NCBI GenBank assembly: GCA_025716815.1
Contig: JAIXMN010000014.1
Location: 310,001-374,000 of the forward strand
Source: Dichotomocladium elegans
Lineage: Eukaryota; Mucoromycota; Mucoromycetes; Mucorales; Lichtheimiaceae
Reading direction: 5' to 3'
DNA: 64,000 nt
Numbering within the stretch: the stretch's first letter is position 1; the number at the start of each line of letters is the position of its first letter. Positions 50,363 to 62,449 of the stretch are shown here, one piece after another. Both the position numbers and the translations under genes were made by a program. The notes under the pieces were generated by a model. That model did no database searches and had not been told where the DNA came from. It worked only from the letters and a program-made list of their open reading frames with translations.

Positions 50363-52654
50363 ATGGGTGCCATCGGTACGTTGCGGTCATAATTCTGCGC
50401 AGCAGAGAAAAACTCATTGTGTGGACCATCTAGGAAAAAAGAAAGGACAAAATAATAGACTCAATGGATCAAGTGTGTTGATTACTATGTGTGTGTGTGA
50501 GAGATCGATCCGATCGGGTTGCTGACATTGCAATGAAAGAGTTAAAAAAGGATCCCGGTCTCCCGAATCTGGCCCATTTCAAAAAGAAACAGCTAAACAA
50601 AGAAGAGGAGAAGAAGAAGCGGGTAAGGATGCTGGTGCTGAAAATGAATACACACACACACAGAGAGAGAGAGAGAGGGAGAAAGCGAAGAACGGCAACT
50701 TAACGGACGATGATGGATTAGCTTGCTTCGCATAAAGAACGACAGACACAGGCGAGGCTGGAGCTCCAAAATAAAAATAGACAGTTGACTGGCGCTACTT
50801 CGCTGCTGGACATGGTACGAAATGCCGAGCAGCGTAGCCGTGTGTACGACGATCAGCATTGTGGAAGCGACCTCACGGATCTGAAGGAACAAAAAGATGC
50901 AGCACTGACGGGAGAGCGTGACAATTCGAGAAAAGCGTATTTTCGTGAATTCAAAAAAGTACTCGAGAATGCAGATGTGGTGCTCGAAATTCTTGATGCG
51001 CGCGATCCGCTCGGTACACGCACACGGAATGTGGAGCAGATGATTATGGATAGCGGTCTAAATAAAAAAGTCATCCTTGTGCTCAACAAGATTGGTAAGT
51101 CGTCGTTGGCATGGTGGGGATTAGGAAAAATAGAGCGAGCTGACCCACGGGGGCGGGGGCAAAGATCTTGTGCCCAAGGAGAACATTGAACAATGGCTTA
51201 AATATCTCCGTAACGAATACCCGACGATTGCCTTCAAGGCGTCCACGCAAAGCCAGCGCAAGCACCTCGGACGATCGAACGTGTCGACAGATCTGGCTAG
51301 TGAGCAGATGCTTAGCTCATCCGAGTGTCTTGGTGCTGACACTCTGATGGCACTCTTGAAGAACTACTGCCGCAGCGCGCAAATCAAGACATCCATCACG
51401 GTCGGTATCATTGGCTATCCAAATGTTGGCAAGTCGTCGGTCATCAACTCTTTGGCAAGATCCAAAGTCTGCGGCGTGGGCTCGACGCCGGGTTTCACCA
51501 AGGTTGCGCAGCAGATTACATTGGATAAAAACATCAAACTTTTGGACTGCCCGGGTATTGTATTTGCTGCTCAAGGCCTAGACGGACAGACCGATGCCGA
51601 GATTGCTCTGAGGAACTGTATCAAGGTCGAGTTACTGGAAGACCCCGTTACGCCAGGTAATGTTAGACCGATTCCTCAGATCATGTTAGACCATGAGTCC
51701 GTACTAAGGCATAGGTTGCTTCTTTCTACAGTCGAGGTGATTGTCTCCAAGATTCCAACGGAGCAACTGATGATGATGTACGAAGTTGGATACTTTAACA
51801 ATGCCCACGAATTCCTGGTGCTTCTTGCACAACAACGAGGGAAGCTCAAGAAGGTAACAGACGAGCATTTGATTCAGTAGAAGAAGCTCATGTTTGATCT
51901 GGGCTAGGGAGGTGTGTCAGACATCAATCAGGTGGCGCGTGCTGTGCTGAACGACTGGAACGGTGGAAAGATTCCGTTTTATACCCTTCCTCCCGCAACC
52001 AAACAGACGCGCGATTTTGGATCGTCGATTGTCTCCGGATGGGGTCAAGAGTTTAGTCTCAACGATCTGCAGGCAGCGGATCAATCGATTCTTAATGGAC
52101 TGCGCGGAAAGGACGAGTTCGGCAGCGGTGCAGTGGTTATGGTAAGTTTAGGATGAGACGATAGCTACGCAGCTTGTGCTGATCTTTTCTGTCAAATTCC
52201 AGCAATCCATGGATACGGACATGATGGATAGCCATGATGGTCCTGGCATGATAAACGAGTATGTGGCAAATTGTTTCAACTGTGTCATTGCAGCAGCAAA
52301 TTGACTAGTCTTTGAAGGTCTTTGATGGTTGAGGATGATTCCAACGAAATTGCTCGTTCTGGATCGGAGGGCAAAAGTAATATCATTGTAGATGCGTTAC
52401 GATTCAAGAAGAAGCCGATCCAGTTCAACCGTCCACAGAACTTGTTTACGAAGGACGAGGAGGCTTTGATGAGTACCATGCAACGAAACCAGCAACTAGC
52501 CAAGGAGCGCAAACAGATGCAAAAGCGTGCGCGCAAGCTCCAAGGTGGGGAAGTGATCGACGACGATGATGCTATGATGATGGGTGATGACGAGCCCATG
52601 ATGGCCATGGATGCACCGGAGCATGCTCTTCCGGACGAGGATGAGGACCTTTGA
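50363..52654 (+). CDS. NUG1: Nug1/GNL3-type circularly permuted nucleolar GTPase
   Basis: GTPase of pre-60S ribosome maturation (yeast Nug1, fission-yeast Grn1, animal nucleostemin/GNL3L). The permuted motif order is visible: G4 VLNKIDLVP (joined over an intron at about 51095-51165), then G1 GYPNVGKSS, G2 GSTPGFT and G3 DCPG. The upstream domain has DVVLEILDARDPLGTRTRNVE and the downstream domain has KLKKGGVSDINQVARAVLND. The C-terminus is acidic. The 5' end is uncertain. The earliest secure codons are ELKKDPGLPN (from ATG 50533). An exon ATGGGTGCCATCG at 50363-50375 with a strong GTACGT donor could be exon 1, joining at 50505, but it would lack the usual Lys/Arg-rich N-terminus. Confidence 0.87.
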
Positions 52655-53592
52655 GTGGGGTGAAAGCCCTTTGCTGCCGGATAAAATTAATATTAAAATG
52701 CCTGTGATTCAATATGCCATGTTACGCAGGGTCTGCGCAATCAGTAGGAGGCCACATGGCCCGTGAATAATTCATTTCCCAAACAAAGGGGGTGAAGTGC
52801 CTTGTGTGTGGGTGTGGGTGTGCCCCAAGTATTCATCATCACAGGCAATATTGTCTGTGGCCTGACTGACGTAGATACAATATGAAACTGCATAGTTTGT
52901 ACAGCCGGGAACAGCCGTGGAGTGGGGCGAGGGGGCGGGGAACACGCACATGCAGACGTCCAAGGCATCATCGCACACACCGGGTTACACATCCCGTGCA
53001 AAATGCCTCTTGCCCCAGTTACTAATATATATGAAAATGCCCATGCCATGGGAGATGTGGCCGGGGTGGGGGAGAGAGAGATGGTAGATGATACGCATGG
53101 TCGGGACGTGCTATTCCCCGTCCCCGCGAACGGAAAAAGGAATTCCCCTCCTGGGCTTTTGATTTCTACTCGACAAAAAGAGAGATGATGAATAACGTTA
53201 CAATGTATTCGTGTGCACAAAAGATGACTCACCCAATTTGAATGACTAAGGGTCGGATGCCTCGTTTTCTGTTGGTTCCCGAATGTTGGGGATTCTTCTC
53301 AAGACGAAAGGATGAAATGCAGGCCGTCTCTACCTTGTGTGCGGGGTAAACTGATTCGTTCTTTCTTTAGACCACGCCACGATGGAATATCCCGCCGAGA
53401 AATATGGCGTGCTCGGTTATTGGTTCCAGCGGTGGGGGAGTGAAGGGATTACCTGATTAAGAAATAGCGCTTTTTGGGAATCTCGCAACTTCCCCCATCA
53501 CCCATTCACGGTATAAATAGTGAGTCCATTTTTTTTTGTCCTTGGCCCTTGTTCTCCCCATCTTTTTGAAACTCGCACCTTTTTTTCTCAAC
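52655..53592. other. Spacer, no gene called
   Basis: A 163-codon antisense frame (52741-53232) lies in C/A-rich repetitive sequence with no domain and no splice or promoter context. A TATA box GGTATAAATAG at 53509-53519 serves the next gene. Confidence 0.5.
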
Positions 53593-53832
53593 ATGTTCAC
53601 TTCGGTTCTCACCGGTATCCGCATGCATATCAAGCGCACGGCCGAGTCGCGCCATCCTGTAACCAAACCCAAGCCGAACGAGATGACATCTGTCGTCGAA
53701 GAAGCAGAAAATGTCACCCTCACCAGAGTCGCCACCGCGTCCAGCACACGCTCTCATCTATTGTCGACGCATCTGCAGGACGGACCAGACGAGTTCGTCC
53801 GCAAGGATCTGATCGGTTTCTCGATCGCCTAA
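53593..53832 (+). CDS. Small 79-aa protein, function unknown
   Basis: A single open exon starts at ATG 53593 (ACCTTTTTTTCTCAACATG), 80 nt after a clear TATA box (GGTATAAATAG, 53509-53519) and a C/T-rich leader, and ends at 53832. The protein is hydrophilic with a basic first half (GIRMHIKRTAESRHPVTKPK) and an acidic/Thr-rich second half, ending EFVRKDLIGFSIA. It has no signal peptide or helix. I know no family for it. The promoter architecture is what supports it being real. Confidence 0.45.
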   Translation: MFTSVLTGIRMHIKRTAESRHPVTKPKPNEMTSVVEEAENVTLTRVATASSTRSHLLSTHLQDGPDEFVRKDLIGFSIA

Positions 53833-54930
53833 GCCGGAAAATACAAGCCTTCCCCTACCTCTATACCATGCATCGCAACATCTTCACCTTATTCCTGGCT
53901 GTATATATATTTATATACTTCATCTGTAAATAATCCTCTATAAAAAAGACAATACACGCAACACAAAATGAAACTTTTTCCATGGAGAAAAAAAGAAATG
54001 CAACAATGGGGGTGGGCAAGAGAAGGGACGATGTTCGGCCCCTGAAGTGAAATCCTGCGCTCGTTCATACCACTTGCCACCTCCTTCATGACGTCATGGC
54101 ATAAAGCGGTTGGGAGAAGGTTATCCCCCCATCATGGATGGGCGGTAAAACGATTTTACCGCGCAAGGGAAGAAGGGGGTGGGGGAACACGAAAAAGTTA
54201 AAATTATTTTTGCCCTCCTGCCGGGAATATTTTACGCACCCTTCCTGCATGGATGACGTACGATTCCGTCATCCTCTTTCACGCTTTGCCCGTCACCTGA
54301 TTTATTTCTCCCCTCCACCCTATTACATGCATCAAGACTGATATACTCTGGGCACAGTCTCATCCTTCAGCATGGAACCGCATAACGGTATTTCTTTCCT
54401 ATGCTGTACCTGACTGCAATGGTCGGGGATTTTTTTTTTTTTGGCAGCATTGAACCTACCCCTGGTTCATTGAAGCAAATGGATGTTCTCTGCCTGCTAT
54501 GATAACAGGGAGCGTGCACTTGAGCAAATATGTAAAAAGGGCAAAGAGAGTACTATATAAACATAACGCCAGTGCAGCAGATGCATTCCCTCTGTTGATC
54601 TTCGTGTCCTAGATGAAGCTCATGTTGCATGTGCTCTTATCCTTTTGGGACTAAAATGTTTGCTATTATGTACAAGCAGTCTTTTCTTTTTTTTTTTAAG
54701 CTGCAAATAAAAAAGATAAGTGAGAGATGCTATATAGACAAAGGGAAATGAGGTCTTTTGAGGAGGAGGGCCAGATAGATGTTGCATGTGATATCTTTCA
54801 TACGTCGCTAAAAGAGCTGTTTGGCGTAAGCATAATGAATGGATCGGACGTTAAGGCGAGGAGTGAACATATTCTCATAGCGTCATCGCAGATGGATAGA
54901 GGGGAAGAAAAGCGGGGGAGGTGGGGCCTG
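53833..54930. other. 1.1 kb spacer with a short palindrome
   Basis: AT-rich, no gene seen. A perfect inverted repeat GCGGTAAAA-CGA-TTTTACCGC lies at 54142-54162. TATA-like ACTATATAAACATAA near 54552 has no credible open frame after it. Confidence 0.5.
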
Positions 54931-57089
54931 TCAATAACGCAAGACGAGGGTCATCATGCCATCCTGATCCACCTTTGTGCCGATATCCATATCCTGCTCT
55001 TCTTGAATATCCTCGACCATGGCGTCATCGACGCTGACAGAAATCATTGAGTTGCTGTCTTTCCGAAGCACTTGGCGGACCACGTTCTGAACAGGGCCGT
55101 TCCACGGGATTTTAGGCGATACCTTGGCAATAAAGTCTTTGACAGACAACTCTTCTAGGTAGATGGCGCGGTATAATTCGCTTGAAGGGAAACGAGCATA
55201 GAATGAACGTTCTAACGAGGTGTATTTATACACACAGAGAGAGAGAGAGAACAAAAGGAGTAATTTAGTTGATTTTTCCGAGCGTGATGATACTGTACAA
55301 TGAAGAACGACACTTTACTTGCAACACGGCGCTGTACGAATGGACTGTAGGAAGGATCGCCGTTTGCCATCATCAGCATACCGCGTGTGGATGAGTGGCC
55401 CAAACCATCGTCTTGTTGAAGCATTGTCCCGACGGATCGCTTTATGCCACGTGGCGGCGTCAGAGGCATGGTGAAGATGCCTGAGGCCGTGGCCGCGGCG
55501 GCTGCACCAACGCTGCTAGGCGGTGATGCTAATGGAGCTGCATGATTGTGCAGGAACAGAGAGGAGCTCGGTCCGGGCGCGGACGTGAGCGTAGGCGAAG
55601 GATGATGATGGACAATAGGCGTCGGCGGTGATAGGCACTCTGGAATTTCGGAGAAGACGGTAAACGGCTGTGCACGCTGGTGGGCTAGCCAAAGCGGGTG
55701 GTGCATCTTTCCATGCTTCCCTCGAAGCTTCTCCATCTGGCGTTCGAGTTGGCGCGTGTCATCCTTGTTCTTCCTCTCCGCACCCTGGCGACAGGACTTA
55801 ATCCATTTTGGCAACCTGATAACCCTACGGTGAACATACCTTGTCACGAAAAAGCTTGATTTTGCAATAGACAGCCTCTGACGTTGTCGTTGGCGTCGTT
55901 TGCTGCTGCTGGCAATTGCCAAAGGACGCTGGCACAGGATGGGTGGGATACAAAGAGGCATAGGCCTGAGACGTCTCCATGTGCAGACGAAGAGGAATGC
56001 CCTTGACGCCCTTTATGCGCGAGAAGTCGGTGGAAAGACAATTGAAACGGACATGAATGGATGCACCCCGTCGACCATTCCAGTCGAATGTCACGCGATC
56101 AAATTTATCGTGCTGCACATTTTGGATTCCACTGCAACGGGAAACATCTGCAGATAAAAAAAAAACAGGATATCAATATATGCTTCTCTTTTTTGGGATG
56201 ACGGAGGGTGGGGGAAGAAAGGCGTATTCAGGATCACTTGCTGATATCTATCGCGCGCGATGTCTGCGGATCCTTTTGCTGACCAAACCAGAAGCGCCAG
56301 TAATTCCCGGATACACGACGATGGGATTCTTCATGAAACATGAGCGTCAACGTGCTTGTCAGGATGCCGTCATAACTCTCCATGTCCGTCAGCTTGACGC
56401 TATAAAACTGGCCTTGGTGTCTCGCATGAGGCTCTTGATTCGCAAGAAAAACAAAAAAGAAGAGAAACATGTGAAGCTTACTCTTGTTAAGATACGTCAA
56501 TGGCGAATCCTCCGTGCGTTGAGCAACTGCAGGTGGTGCTTCATATACCAATACATATGACTTGGGTCAATGAAATCGTTGATCCTTCTTACGTGGCATC
56601 TTCACTTCCCCCCACCCCGCAACACACACACAGAAGCACACACCTTCCAAAACAACGTCATAGCGAAGGCTAGTGTGATAAAGCATCTTTTAGGCAAGGA
56701 GCGGACCGGCCGCATCATTCGGCAGACTAGATAACATACCTCATAGGATAAGAAGGGATTAAGGCAGGAGGGGATGGACACGTATCGTTCGCGGCGCACA
56801 CGGACGAGAGAGGGCCAAAGTGGTGCGAGGACGGGCTCGTGAGTTTCGAGGTGGAGCTGATTTCGATGGGATGCGGAAGGGGCGGGTGGCAGCTGGGTGG
56901 ATGATGACCTGCGCTTAGGGTCGTGAAGTCTGACATGGATGGCTGAGCGGCAACCGATAAGGGAGTACCTGATCGTGATGCGGTCGCCAGCTCCTGTTGT
57001 CGGGCACCATAACGGATGCCATCTGGTATATCTTGGTTCTGCACCGATCTGTTGCATGAGGGAAACGACTTTTTTTCTTTAGTGGGCAT
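54931..57089 (-). CDS. Grainyhead/CP2 family transcription factor
   Basis: Nuclear DNA-binding protein with the CP2 immunoglobulin-like fold. Starting from ATG 57089 there is a Ser/Pro-rich N-terminus. The CP2 domain follows over several exons: LYHTSLRYDVVLE, AQRTEDSPLTYLNK, GQFYSVKLTD, VRFNCLSTDFSRIKGVKGIP, VYCKIKLFRDK and GAERKNKDDTRQLERQ. This is the canonical order of the Grainyhead core. A Pro/His-rich linker comes next, then a C-terminal dimerisation-like segment (AIYLEELSVKDFIAKVSP) ending at 54931. Fungal Grainyhead proteins control cell-wall remodelling in sporulation in Neurospora. An upstream frame (57178-57126, with GTACGT donor) does not join in phase, so I start at 57089. Confidence 0.87.
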
Positions 57090-58025
57090 GTCCCAAACCT
57101 TCTAGCGACTACGTTGTGTACGTACCTTCGGCTGTGGGCCAGCATGGACGGGGAATACATACTGGGGTGTGTTAGCATAGTGCGCGGCTTCCAGGTGTAG
57201 AAGACAACGATGAGGGCGAGAAAAAGACTCTTTGGGACAGAGATCGTCGTAAAGTTTAAATAAACTTTTGCATTTTATACTCCCTCAAGGTTCATTAGAC
57301 ACGTCCTTTGACTGCTGTAGTAAGTCCAAGGGATATAGCACCGGGCTCCTTTAAACGATCGTTTGGCTAATGCGTTGGTCATTTCATCCCCTCCACCACC
57401 CCCTTTCCTCTTCTCCCTTCCTTTGTCGACTAGCTCCGGGTATTGTTTTCAAGGAGTAGACCTCGCGGTGATCCTTTTTTCATGTATCATCTCTTATTTA
57501 TAGTAAAAGAAGATGAACACTGGATATCAAGTTGGACGACCGCACGGCTCTGCTCCTGTCGTTTTGCATGATGACAATGCATACGTTGCAGCGTCTCCTC
57601 GGGATAAACAGAGGAAAAGCGAGGAAGACAACTGCTAGCCCCACACGTGCATTAAACAAAAGACCTTGGTCTCAACTCCCCATTCCCCCAAACATGGCAT
57701 GTTTTATATCTTGAAAGCTCCTTTGGTGCAGTCCCTCAATCACCCTCCACGGATGATGTCTCCATTGCAGTGTTGCTGAATCCATATATAGGAAATATGT
57801 ACATATCTCCCTTCCAGAGCCCTCTCAGCCGCCCCTATCCATTACCCTTAATGCGATCGCATGGTCAATGTTACTTGAACGGAGGGAGGGAGAGAGTAGA
57901 AAAAAGTTGTATGGGAGAATTAATCTACTTTTGGTTCTTCTAGGATAATAATTCCTTGCTTTCATATTAGTTCCATCCACCGCCATCGAAACCAACAAAT
58001 CCCTATTATTAACATGTATATTAGC
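57090..58025. other. Promoter of the CP2 gene and 3' spacer of the DUF2009 gene
   Basis: 936 bp, no gene seen. A short frame 57178-57126 (minus) may be a 5' UTR exon of the CP2 gene. Confidence 0.45.
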
Positions 58026-60759
58026 TCAGCTCATATGGAAAAATTTCCTCTGCTTCCTTACAGTGAGCAAGAACACCGGGAAGTATGGTTTTTGTTCTAC
58101 TTGCGAACACCCTAAAGAACCACAATTTTTAGGAGGAAGATGAAGGAACAAGGAGCACCACATCATGTTCTTACAGTTCCATGCAGAGGTCAGGCGGCCA
58201 TCAATACAACTACCGGCGTCATAAAAGTTGTCTGCGCCCGATCCATCAAACGCGCCTCGGAAGAAATCCGCTGTCATCTCACTTTAGATGGATCCATCCC
58301 GGCCAGTGACCTCGACAAGCAAAAGAGAACACTTACCCAAGATATATTTTCTACATTGTGCAACACCGCCAAACTTATTCTCAAGATATCTCTTGCCGCC
58401 TTCATGCTTGGTGATCTCCTCTACCTTGTCAAGTGCAAGACAGATAGGGTTCAGGATCCGGGAGACTTGGTTGTACTAGACGCACACACGGACCCACGCC
58501 GCATTAGGAAACACCTTTCCTTCTCTCTCAGTCCAAGAAATTACCTTGTCAATGAACATGAGGGCATTGGGCACGTTCTTGTCTCCCAAATGAATAACGC
58601 TACTCCCAACCCATTTACCGGCTTTTTTCTGTGCCTTATAGAGCGTGCGGTGCATCTCCCTGGAAACTGCAGGACACGGTTGTATACGATGCAGGCCCTG
58701 TCCTGTATGAGCAAGTCGATAAGGATTATTCGTGCTGAGCATATCCTGGTCGGCCAGCGTCCAGAGCATGAACATGTTGTTGAGGATTTCTCGCCATAGC
58801 TTGAGTGTTTGCTTCACATAGATATATTGTGTCTCGTGATCATGACTCAGTCGATGGCCATCTGCACCGGCCGCAATACCAAGCGCATATGTCTCGTTTT
58901 CAGGCCTGGTCGGATGAAAGTACTCTTCCAAATATCGCAACATCTTCTCGCAAGGATCACTGCAGATGTGACGGTGTTGATCGTCAAGCATTCTCTCCAT
59001 TCTTTCTTCACTTACCGATTCTCTCGCAAATAGGCATTGTTATCGCCAATACTATACAGACAGTGTCGGATCTCATCCGCAGAAAGGTACTTTGATTGAT
59101 ACTTTCGGCTTAGTTGCTCAATTGCTCTTTCTTTGCGCTTAATCTCTTGCTGGATCTGCGGTCGACTCTTCCCTTCTGGGATAATCTCATGTGTTGCTAA
59201 CACGATAATATCCTCGTGTAGAACGCCAAGTCCTTTGCGCTCCTCCAAGAAATTGTAGACAGTTTTGATGGGGGCAACGCAACTGAATCCAAGCATTTCC
59301 TGTACCTCAGGGATCATGGAGTCCTAAATGCAGGAAACCAATCAAAAAGTAGATGAGCACTCCTTCACTTTTCCCTTTTTTTCCTGTCTGTCGAACTTAC
59401 CGAGAGCATGTACATCAGCTTTCCATATGCAGACCTCATCTTTTCAGGATTCATAATCTTGTGCCTTTGTTTTTATTATAATTATATGATTCCATCGTAA
59501 GCATACAAGGCATCATACATATCCGCACCCCTTCCAAAAGAGTCCCTTTTTTCCATTTATACCCCCATTACTTACCGACGTCCTATTTCGAAAACAGTCT
59601 GGTAAAACTCTTCATTCTCCTCGAAAGAGCGGTCAGCAAAGAGCTCTTGGCCTTGTTTATAATCGCACGCCAGCACAAGGCCAGTTAAAATAGCACAGAG
59701 TTCTTTAATTTGACTCACGACCCGCTTGGCCTTGCTCGTGTGTGATTCATTGTCAATATGGTCTGATTTCAATAATGCCTCTTCCTGGTTAATATCTGAC
59801 GTGCCCTACATTCTGCACTCTTTCCTCTTACCTGTGTACTCAGTCACATTGAGCGCAGCTTCTAACCTAAAGGATGAAACCGCTCAGCTGCTTGTTCTCC
59901 AGTGCCATTTGCCGCTCCACCGTTATTAATATCTTATTAGGTACTCACAGTCGTAACATTCTTCGTTCACGCAGCTGTAGTCGGAGAGGGATATACTTTG
60001 CTCTGGAGGAATTGGGGAATATCAGAACGGGGCCCAAAACCATAATCCTTTGAGCAACCTCCTTGTTACCTATTCTCCATCCATGCACCAATATCAATCT
60101 CCTTCTTGTTTTCTGTCGTTCTTGCTTGCAATAGCCCGTCCTTCATTTGCTTATCAGCCATCCGCTTATTGAGTGCTACCAATTCCACCCAGTCCGTCTT
60201 AACATTATCTTTTTTTTTTTCTCTTACCTCTGCAGCTGGCAACGTATTCTGCTCTGGAGCTCCATTCTGTTCCACTGCATGCTTTGAAGCACTGTCATTC
60301 TGCGATACAACTGTTGCCGTGTACACTCGTGTTGAATGTTTTGCGCGTTTTCCGGTGCGATGAATCATGCCTGAAATGATGCAGATTTTTTTTTAAAAAA
60401 AAAGAAGGGGGAATCGTAAGAACAAAGAACGGATATATGGATAGTTGATCGTCCTATTTGTTACCAAAGCACACTTCGCAAAAGGGTTCATTGCAGTTAT
60501 TGCAAAAAGTGATCGCCTAGAAAGGCCTAGATGAGCGCGACGAAAGATGATAGATCGCCACAGCCCTCACAGACGATGGTCAACCAAAAAAAAAAAAACT
60601 TACGGGTTGATCTTTGCATTCCACACAGAATCCCGGTTTTGTCTCTTGGATGTCTGTTCCAGGTGTCGCATGCTCGAGTAGATCGTCTGTCTCCATTATG
60701 GAGATCTTGTCCGAAAGAATATCATCGAGTTGATGCCGCTTATTCGTACCACTAGGCAT
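58026..60759 (-). CDS. DUF2009 (UPF0652) protein with an N-terminal B-box-like zinc finger
   Basis: Conserved eukaryotic protein of unknown biochemical role. From ATG 60759, an acidic 40-aa start is followed by a zinc-binding module: FCVECKDQP, ITFCNNCNEPFCEVCF, MIHRTGKRAKHST (B-box-type Cys/His spacing). The DUF2009-type region follows with MVLGPVLIFPN, RERRMLRLLEAALNVTEYT, LGFSCVAPIKTVYNFLEERK, DEIRHCLYSIGDNNAYLREN, FHPTRPENETYALGIAAG and LTSAWNWCSQVEQKPYFPVF. The stop is at 58026. About nine exons; the last junctions (G/gtaagtg to CG-GAT at 58362-58266, T/gtaagaa to GG-TGT at 58172-58113) keep frame. The family name is from memory of its motifs and I would like it confirmed by a profile search. 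Confidence 0.72.
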
Positions 60760-61522
60760 AGTGAGTCGAAGGAAGAAGGAAAAAGACAGTGGCAAAAAAG
60801 AAAGAAGAGAGGGTGGATGACGAAAGTAGGAAGCTGAAAATTGGGGGGAGATAGGATGGCTCCTAACCCCGGCTTCCCTATACGGTACACTCATACATTT
60901 ATTGGCTCCACTGAATTTCGGCCCTGCATCTGTCATAGTTTGTTTGATGGCGTGATATGGGATGATTTTTATTCTCGGCAATCGAATCCCGGGTGGAATT
61001 GGGTAATGGGCTTACGGAGGTCATGTCTGAACAGAGTATGCCCGTCTTTTACAAAAACAAAAAAAAAAGAGCTTTATGCGCCTCATCTCCATTTCTTTAC
61101 AAGGTTACACACAAAATGCATCACTCACTATCTGATGGGTTTCTACGACAATACATACCTGCTCGTCAACCGAGGATCGGAAATGGATATCAGCCTGTGA
61201 AATCCTGAGTCAATCATCAGAAGTAACTTCAATGATCTGGATCCGATGGATCCAATGGACAAACTGATTTGAGGCGGCATTAAACCATATCAAGAGACGG
61301 AAAGAAATGGCGCGGGCCCTCGTGGTAATCATGGGAAAATGCTTGCCTGCTTGTTCATTGCCAGATCTTCCCCGCCCCCAACTGTTCAAGCGCACCATGA
61401 TCCCCGAAGGGGAGAGAAGAGTGCGCGAGGTCAAGAAAACTTAAACTCCGAAACAATGAGAGCACAAGAGAGAGATATAGCTTGTTTATGCGCGCGCATG
61501 CCTGGGCTTTTCTAACCCGAAA
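60760..61522. other. Divergent spacer between DUF2009 and LAMTOR3 genes
   Basis: No gene seen. The open frames here (for example 60841-61200) have no domain and are not preceded by promoter-like sequence. Confidence 0.5.
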
Positions 61523-62150
61523 ATGGCCATGGAAGACAGTCTCCATCAGTTGTGCGAACAAGCTTTCCCCGAAGGGCTAAAGGCCGCCCTCATCACTGAT
61601 AAAGACGGCGTCATGATTATGAAATGTAAATTACCGGGTTTGCGTTTGCGAGCACCTGCAGCGAAAAAAGGGAGAGAGAGAGAAAGACATCTCTCTCGCC
61701 AACTCATCTGATGTTCGTCTTGTTCAAAAAGGCATATCGCCAGATGCACCTGCCAGTGTTACGAATCCGACATTATCGACTACATTTGCAGTGTCCAACA
61801 ATCAGGTAATGGGGGGCGTGGAAATGGGTCAGAGCGTTCCACCATCTATGGATCTGACGCATGCTGGTAGGCATCGAAATTTGGTTTAAAAAACAACCGA
61901 TATATCATTAGCATGTACGATGTCTTTCAGCTTGTGCAATTCGATGATAATCCGCTTATTATCACCCTTATTGGAGATGCTGAGGCCAACATGGGTAACG
62001 AGACCTGCCATATCTCTACACGTCCATGTGTTACACACTGATCTCTCCCCCCCTCTCTTTTTTTATGCAGGATTGCTTATTAATTTGGGCAACAAGATCA
62101 TGACACTTTCAAAACCTCTGGTGGAGGCATTACAAGAGAGGATAGGGTGA
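61523..62150 (+). CDS. LAMTOR3: LAMTOR3 / MP1 roadblock-fold Ragulator subunit
   Basis: Small scaffold of the lysosomal/vacuolar Ragulator complex that tethers Rag GTPases and TORC1 or MAPK signalling. Exon 1 (61523-61625) encodes MEDSLHQLCEQAFPEGLKAA and LITDKDGVMIMK, matching the MP1 start in length and pattern. Exon 2 from 61732 gives ISPDAPASVTNPTLSTTFAV. A later exon gives LVQFDDNPLIITLIGDAEANMG. The last gives LLINLGNKIMTLSKPLVEAL and stops at 62150. The boundary around 61800-61930 is unclear: either NNQ joins directly to LVQF, or an extra segment (VMGGVEMGQSVPPSMDLTHA) is included, as in the animal protein. Start could be 61523 or 61529. Confidence 0.82.
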
Positions 62151-62449
62151 TTGTAATAAAAGGAAGGCGAGAGAGAGAGAAAAAAAAAACGAAGGAAAAT
62201 AGCAAATTCGAGAAAGCGTCGGAATGGGGGTTTCGGGCAAATGCTAGAAATAAAAAAGAAAACCTTTTTTAAAACCCTCGCAGGTTTGCAAGTGACAGCG
62301 ATCACTAAACCAAACAACCTAATAACGAATAACCCCCCCCCTGCTTCTTTTCTCTCTTTCTCTCTCTCTCTCTCACTCACTCACATTCCACATACCTGTA
62401 ATCTCTCTTTCCCCTGCCATCACCCCCCCATCTATCTGCATAAGCATCT
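62151..62449. other. Low-complexity spacer and YDJ1 leader
   Basis: (GA)n at 62170-62180, poly-A, (CT)n at 62350-62374 and C8 runs, consistent with the 5' UTR of the DnaJ gene. Confidence 0.5.

Noticed and set aside
52741..53232. 163-codon minus-strand frame in the spacer after NUG1
   Set aside because: Low-complexity Pro/Thr/Cys-rich translation, no splice or promoter context, no recognisable domain.
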